Below, in pieces: positions 14,458 to 15,588 of a stretch of DNA of 15,588 bases. Position numbers and translations under genes: made by a program. A model generated the notes under the pieces. It was not told the origin of the DNA. It searched no databases and saw only the letters and a list, made by a program, of their open reading frames with translations. Within the stretch, counting starts at the first letter, position 1; the number at the start of each line of letters is the position of its first letter. Origin of the DNA: Verrucomicrobia bacterium UBA1211 (GTDB lineage Bacteria; Verrucomicrobiota; Kiritimatiellia; RFP12; UBA1067); NCBI GenBank assembly GCA_002309585.1, contig DBXN01000156.1:1-15588 (forward strand), written 5' to 3'.

Positions 14458-15096
14458 ATGACAATGAAGACAATTATGCTGATGGGAGCCGTTACTGCCG
14501 TCGTGTTCGCGGGCGGTGTCGCTTCCGCCGAAACCCTTCCGCTCCCGAAGCCCATTGCTGATTCGGGCGTGTCGGTCATGGAGGCGTTGAAGAACCGCCA
14601 TTCCACGCGGGACTTTCAGGAAAAGGAGATTTCGGATGAACTGCTCTCCGGCGTCCTTTGGGCGGCGGACGGATTCAACCGTCCCGACAAACGCACCCAT
14701 GCGACGGCGCTGAACAAGCAGACCATCCGGATTTATGTCTGCCGGAAATCCGGCGCGTATCTCTACGACGCGAAGAACAACGCGCTTGAGAAGATTTGCG
14801 ATGATGACCTCCGTCCGGCCGTCGCCGACCGTCAGACGACCATCGCCAAGGCACCCGTCGCGCTTGTGATCGCCGCCGATCTCTCCGATCCCCTCTACGC
14901 CAACGCGCCAATGAATACCCTGACGCACTACGATGCGGGAATCGTCTCCGCCAACATCTACCTCTATTGCGCCGCGAACGGTCTCGGCACCGTCTGCCGC
15001 GGAACGATGGACAAGGATGCCCTGAAGAAAGCCTTGAAGTTGCCCGAAAAGACCATCATCCACCTGAATCACCCGATCGGCTATCCGGCGCAGTAG
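14458..15096 (+). CDS. Nitroreductase-family protein with signal peptide
   Basis: This is a 212-residue FMN-type nitroreductase fold protein. The first 24 residues (KTIMLMGAVTAVVFAGG core, ending ASA) form a Sec signal peptide, so it appears to be exported, which is unusual for the family outside some gut and anaerobic lineages. The FMN-binding opening is NRHSTRDF with Arg47, Ser49 and Arg51. The helix YDAGIVSANIYLYCAANGLGTV and the closing HPIGYPA are also typical. It resembles the SagB/ThcOx-like branch more than the NfsB one, but the substrate is unknown. The start may be 14458 or 14464, since each has a purine-rich site eight bases before it. There is no twin-arginine motif, so FMN would have to be bound after export. 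It sits beside a possible FMN-reductase remnant and converges on tcdA. Confidence 0.85.
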   Translation: MTMKTIMLMGAVTAVVFAGGVASAETLPLPKPIADSGVSVMEALKNRHSTRDFQEKEISDELLSGVLWAADGFNRPDKRTHATALNKQTIRIYVCRKSGAYLYDAKNNALEKICDDDLRPAVADRQTTIAKAPVALVIAADLSDPLYANAPMNTLTHYDAGIVSANIYLYCAANGLGTVCRGTMDKDALKKALKLPEKTIIHLNHPIGYPAQ

Positions 15097-15134
15097 GGGA
15101 AGAGGGGGCGTGAGACACCCCCAACCCGCAACGC

Positions 15135-15588
15135 TCAACCCTCAACGCTTGAGATCCCGGCAAGCTGGCGGATGACGTGGCCGGCGAGGATGAGGCCGCC
15201 GACGGAGGGGACGAAGGAGATGCTGCCCGGCGCGACTTTGCGCGCGGGCGGCTCGGCGTCGGGTGCGGTTTCGATGGGCGTTCGCGGGGACTCTTTCGAA
15301 TAGACGACGGTGAGTCGGTCGATGCCGCGCGCTTTGAGCTGTTTACGCATCGCTTTGCAGAGCGGACAGACCGAGGTGCTGAAGAGATCGGATACTTCAA
15401 ACCGCGTCGGATCGAGTTTGTTTCCCGCCCCCATGCAGCTGATGATCGGGACGCCGCACCGGTTGGCCTGTACGGCGAGTTCGACCTTTGCCGCGACGGT
15501 ATCGACCGCATCGACAACGAAATCGTAGTGCCCCAGATCAAAGTCCGCCGCGTTTTCGGGCAGGTAGAAACACCGGCGGGCCTCAACC
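15135..15588 (-). CDS. tcdA: tRNA threonylcarbamoyladenosine dehydratase TcdA (C-terminal part)
   Basis: This ThiF/E1-like enzyme uses ATP to cyclise t6A37 of tRNA to ct6A. About 150 C-terminal residues are visible, and the start lies beyond 15588. Reading backward from 15587, the frame contains FYLPENAADFDLGHYDFVVD, then DAVDTVAAKVELA, then PIISCMGAGNKLDPTRFEV and TSVCPLCKAMRKQLKARGI. This order is characteristic of TcdA (CsdL/YgdL). Near the end, APGSISFVPSVGGLILAGHV is the usual closing hydrophobic segment. The internal ATG at 15432-15434 (MGAGNKLDP) is not the start, because the homology continues upstream of it. The stop is TGA at 15135-15137. The gene converges with the nitroreductase; the 38 bases between hold only a weak G/C hairpin. 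A bound partner, the CsdA/CsdE system, would need to be sought elsewhere. Confidence 0.95.
   Translation of the reverse strand, partial: VEARRCFYLPENAADFDLGHYDFVVDAVDTVAAKVELAVQANRCGVPIISCMGAGNKLDPTRFEVSDLFSTSVCPLCKAMRKQLKARGIDRLTVVYSKESPRTPIETAPDAEPPARKVAPGSISFVPSVGGLILAGHVIRQLAGISSVEG

Noticed and set aside
15104..15148. Hairpin and short repeats between nitroreductase and tcdA (GGGGG...CCCCC; CAACGCT twice)
   Set aside because: The stem has a C/A mismatch and no T-run on either side, so it is not supported as a terminator. The 7-base repeat is too short to call.
1..15588. Search for mobile elements, CRISPR, tRNA, rRNA, phage or defence genes
   Set aside because: No inverted-repeat-bounded transposase, regular repeat array, cloverleaf or rRNA-like stretch was seen. 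The gene content is ordinary housekeeping.

Overview
The window is a GC-rich bacterial chromosome segment carrying mostly housekeeping genes. All of them lie on the plus strand except the last, which runs on the minus strand and is cut by the right edge. The cell looks Gram-negative: there is an AsmA-like envelope protein, a lipoprotein with a lipobox, and proteins with Sec signal peptides. Most genes have good Shine-Dalgarno sites, and three of the four promoters I call pair near-consensus -35 and -10 boxes. The protein mix would fit a PVC-group organism such as Verrucomicrobiota/Kiritimatiellota, but that placement is a low-confidence inference. I see no insertion sequence, phage gene, CRISPR array, tRNA or rRNA.

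Region 1 (1-1807) is translation plus histidine synthesis. efp (75-638) has its own promoter. hisG, long form (731-1600), has another. A 29-residue, very basic protein of the AURKAIP1/COX24 (mS38-like) type follows at 1655-1744. A strong intrinsic terminator (1765-1807) closes the unit.

Region 2 (1855-5215) is an envelope pair: a TPR lipoprotein whose end overlaps the TTG start of an AsmA-like membrane-anchored protein by 20 bases.

Region 3 (5259-6548) is a self-contained Gfo/Idh/MocA oxidoreductase unit with promoter, 5' UTR hairpin, strong ribosome binding site and terminator. Its codon choice is markedly C-ending, which suggests high expression.

Region 4 (6616-10196) is a likely operon of a long U32-family (RlhA-like) protein, a YbgC-type thioesterase and trmB. 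Two of the three are predicted RNA modifiers.

Region 5 (10218-14304) starts with a promoter and runs through a divergent lysA-type decarboxylase, an extended SDR epimerase/dehydratase, a PhnP-like metallo-beta-lactamase-fold hydrolase and an unrecognised exported protein.

Region 6 (14305-15588) has a short, apparently decayed start of an FMN-reductase/flavodoxin-like gene, a nitroreductase with a signal peptide and, convergent to it, the C-terminal part of tcdA, another tRNA-modification gene.

I found no convincing new multi-gene system. The items most worth a second look are the 29-residue mS38-like protein, the altered PLP-pocket motif of the LysA-like enzyme, the flavodoxin remnant beside an exported nitroreductase, and the unrecognised exported protein.
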